The notes below the pieces were generated by a model. It made no database searches and had not been told where the DNA came from. It was given only the letters and a program-made list of their open reading frames with translations. Positions 62,958 to 64,000 of a stretch of DNA of 64,000 nt are shown here, piece by piece (within the stretch, counting starts at the first letter, position 1; every line of letters starts with the position of its first letter). A program made the translations under genes and the position numbers. Origin of the DNA: Rhynchopus euleeides (Eukaryota > Euglenozoa > Diplonemea > Diplonemida > Diplonemidae); assembly GCA_963210315.1 (NCBI GenBank), contig OY723239.1, positions 1,397,501 to 1,461,500 on the forward strand, written 5' to 3'.

Positions 62958-63467
62958 ATGATGCATGGCCACACGGGGTGGGCACCGGGGAAAAAGGCAC
63001 CCAGCACACCAACGAGGGGCGGCGAGACTACCACCACCACCCCAGATGAGTCACCCACTCCGAAGCCAAAGGCTCTCAAAGAGCAGCTGGCGAAGCAGAA
63101 AGCAGGGGCGCGAGTGAGCTACGTGACAGCGAAAACACGTCATGATAAGCTGCAAGGCGATGCCAAAGACGTGTACGCCGTCAAGGATGTCGCGTCTCTG
63201 CAAACCCGCAAACCCCAGTGTTCTCCCGATGGCGAGTTTGGGGGCGAAAGTCTCCATTTGTATTTTTTCCCCCGAAAACCCGACGGCGAGTTTCGGCATT
63301 TTTTTGGGGGTTGGGGCTGTCAGGCCCTGCGAAACTTGAGAAAGTCGCAAGAAATCACAAGACCAACACAAAAAGTCGCAAAAAATCACAAGAAATTGCG
63401 GAGAATGTTTGCGTTTATTTGTGTTTTTTTGTATAGCGTATCAGTTCTCGTGCGTCGTCTTTCGTAG
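62958..63467 (+). CDS. Possible small lysine/threonine-rich protein
   Basis: Frame of 169 codons beginning MMHGHTGWAPGKKAPSTP. The first 80 residues are plausible coding sequence (KALKEQLAKQKAGARVSYV, then KTRHDKLQGDAKDVYAVKD). From about residue 90 the frame runs into repeat-like sequence with two DGEF copies, and then into one arm of an inverted repeat, so the real gene, if any, is probably broken or spliced. No family recognised. It is the only plus-strand host-like candidate. Confidence 0.3.
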   Translation: MMHGHTGWAPGKKAPSTPTRGGETTTTTPDESPTPKPKALKEQLAKQKAGARVSYVTAKTRHDKLQGDAKDVYAVKDVASLQTRKPQCSPDGEFGGESLHLYFFPRKPDGEFRHFFGGWGCQALRNLRKSQEITRPTQKVAKNHKKLRRMFAFICVFLYSVSVLVRRLS

Positions 63468-63590
63468 ACGTTCTGTACGATGCGGATCCGCTAATCCAAC
63501 ATAGCAAACGTTTTTTTGTGATTTTTTGTGAATGCCCTGTGAATTTTTGCGATCTTTTCAAGTTTCACAGGGCCCGACAGCCCCAGGGGT
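63310..63590. repeat. Inverted repeat around a short loop
   Basis: GGGGCTGTCAGGCCCTGCG and AAACTTGAGAAAGTCGCAA at 63315-63353 match, reversed, the sequence at about 63545-63585 (TTGCGATCTTTTCAAGTTTC, CAGGGCCCGACAGCCCC). Both arms continue with AATCACAA repeats. MITE-like, about 280 bp. Confidence 0.6.
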
Positions 63591-64000
63591 GGAATTTTTC
63601 ACAGGTTTCAGACAGTTTTCCACTCATCGACCTGCACAACTTCCCAACAACGAGCGTCCCTGGGTTCGTGCCCCACTACGAACCGCAATTGATCCAAAGA
63701 GTCCCAGAACGCGAAGGAGAAGGCCAGATGTTCGCTACCGTGGCCTCCGGCGGCTGGGGGGCTCCGTCCCCTAAACCCCTGTGCTGTGCACCTGTCGAGT
63801 GTGCATGTACCATTTGGTGTACCATGGCAAGTGGGAAACGGCACAACACCAGGAGTGCGACATGGTCGTGAGTGAAGACGGAGTACGTGCAGACTACCAT
63901 CCCTGCACAACGAAGTCTGTACGACTTCCTCGTTGTCCACTCACACCGCACATTGCAAAGCGTATCGATCAGAACGAATGTTGTTGCGGATATACGCGTG
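63591..64000. other. Right edge, no feature recognised
   Basis: Unique sequence. The minus frame at 63608-63940 has no domain pattern. Whether a gene continues beyond the edge cannot be told. Confidence 0.4.

Overview
This is nuclear DNA from a GC-rich, repeat-laden unicellular eukaryote. The evidence is a clear AAR2 gene (a U5 snRNP assembly factor), a type I membrane protein with a signal peptide, a WD40 protein, DUF4116-type repeat proteins, an intact non-LTR retrotransposon, many inverted-repeat DNA elements, and a 3.3 kb block of CCCTA/TTAGGG-like repeats. TAA, TAG and TGA all end genes here, so the code looks standard. Every credible host-type gene is a single long ORF on the minus strand. 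Single-exon genes on one strand, TTAGGG-like repeats and a 2A-bearing retrotransposon would suit a euglenozoan such as a diplonemid, but an alveolate or another protist is not excluded; this assignment is inference only.

Layout. 1-2060: two minisatellites sharing a GTGCCCCTCGGGCA core. 2060-9750: mostly non-coding, with a membrane-protein gene (4973-5791) and a plus-strand Cys/His-rich remnant related to the retrotransposon tail (7282-8313). 9755-11764: a probable element whose core is a 57-bp minisatellite that flips orientation. 12245-15428: three unrelated inverted-repeat elements (B, A1, C) joined end to end and sharing single TA dinucleotides. 17765-24219: a 5.3 kb element (D) carrying a 1,089-codon ORF and two small ORFs, joined to a second copy of A (A2). 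26603-27745: WD40 gene. 27829-31221: telomere-like palindromic block between 18-bp inverted repeats. 32720-38646: AAR2 and a large poly-Q/poly-G protein. 38896-46758: a gene-free nest of inverted-repeat elements (G1, H with I inside, J, M, K, G2). 46760-62832: two copies of a DUF4116 gene region. One gene is split by an 8.84 kb retrotransposon; the other has lost its 5' end at an AT-rich palindrome.

The most striking object is the retrotransposon at 49343-58183. Its Gag-like ORF1 and its endonuclease/reverse transcriptase ORF2 lie in the same frame, separated by one UGA in a leaky UGA-C context. The 26 codons after that stop read as a complete 2A ribosome-skipping peptide ending in NPG, followed by Pro. 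Stop readthrough followed by 2A skipping would release Pol as a separate protein. The element has a 10-bp target-site duplication and sits in the same orientation inside the DUF4116 gene; removing it with one copy of the duplication leaves an open host frame of 863 codons including the stop. A second theme is the family of TA-bounded elements whose G-rich ends abut one another at CCTAGG-like junctions, as if each new element inserted into the terminal TA of an older one.
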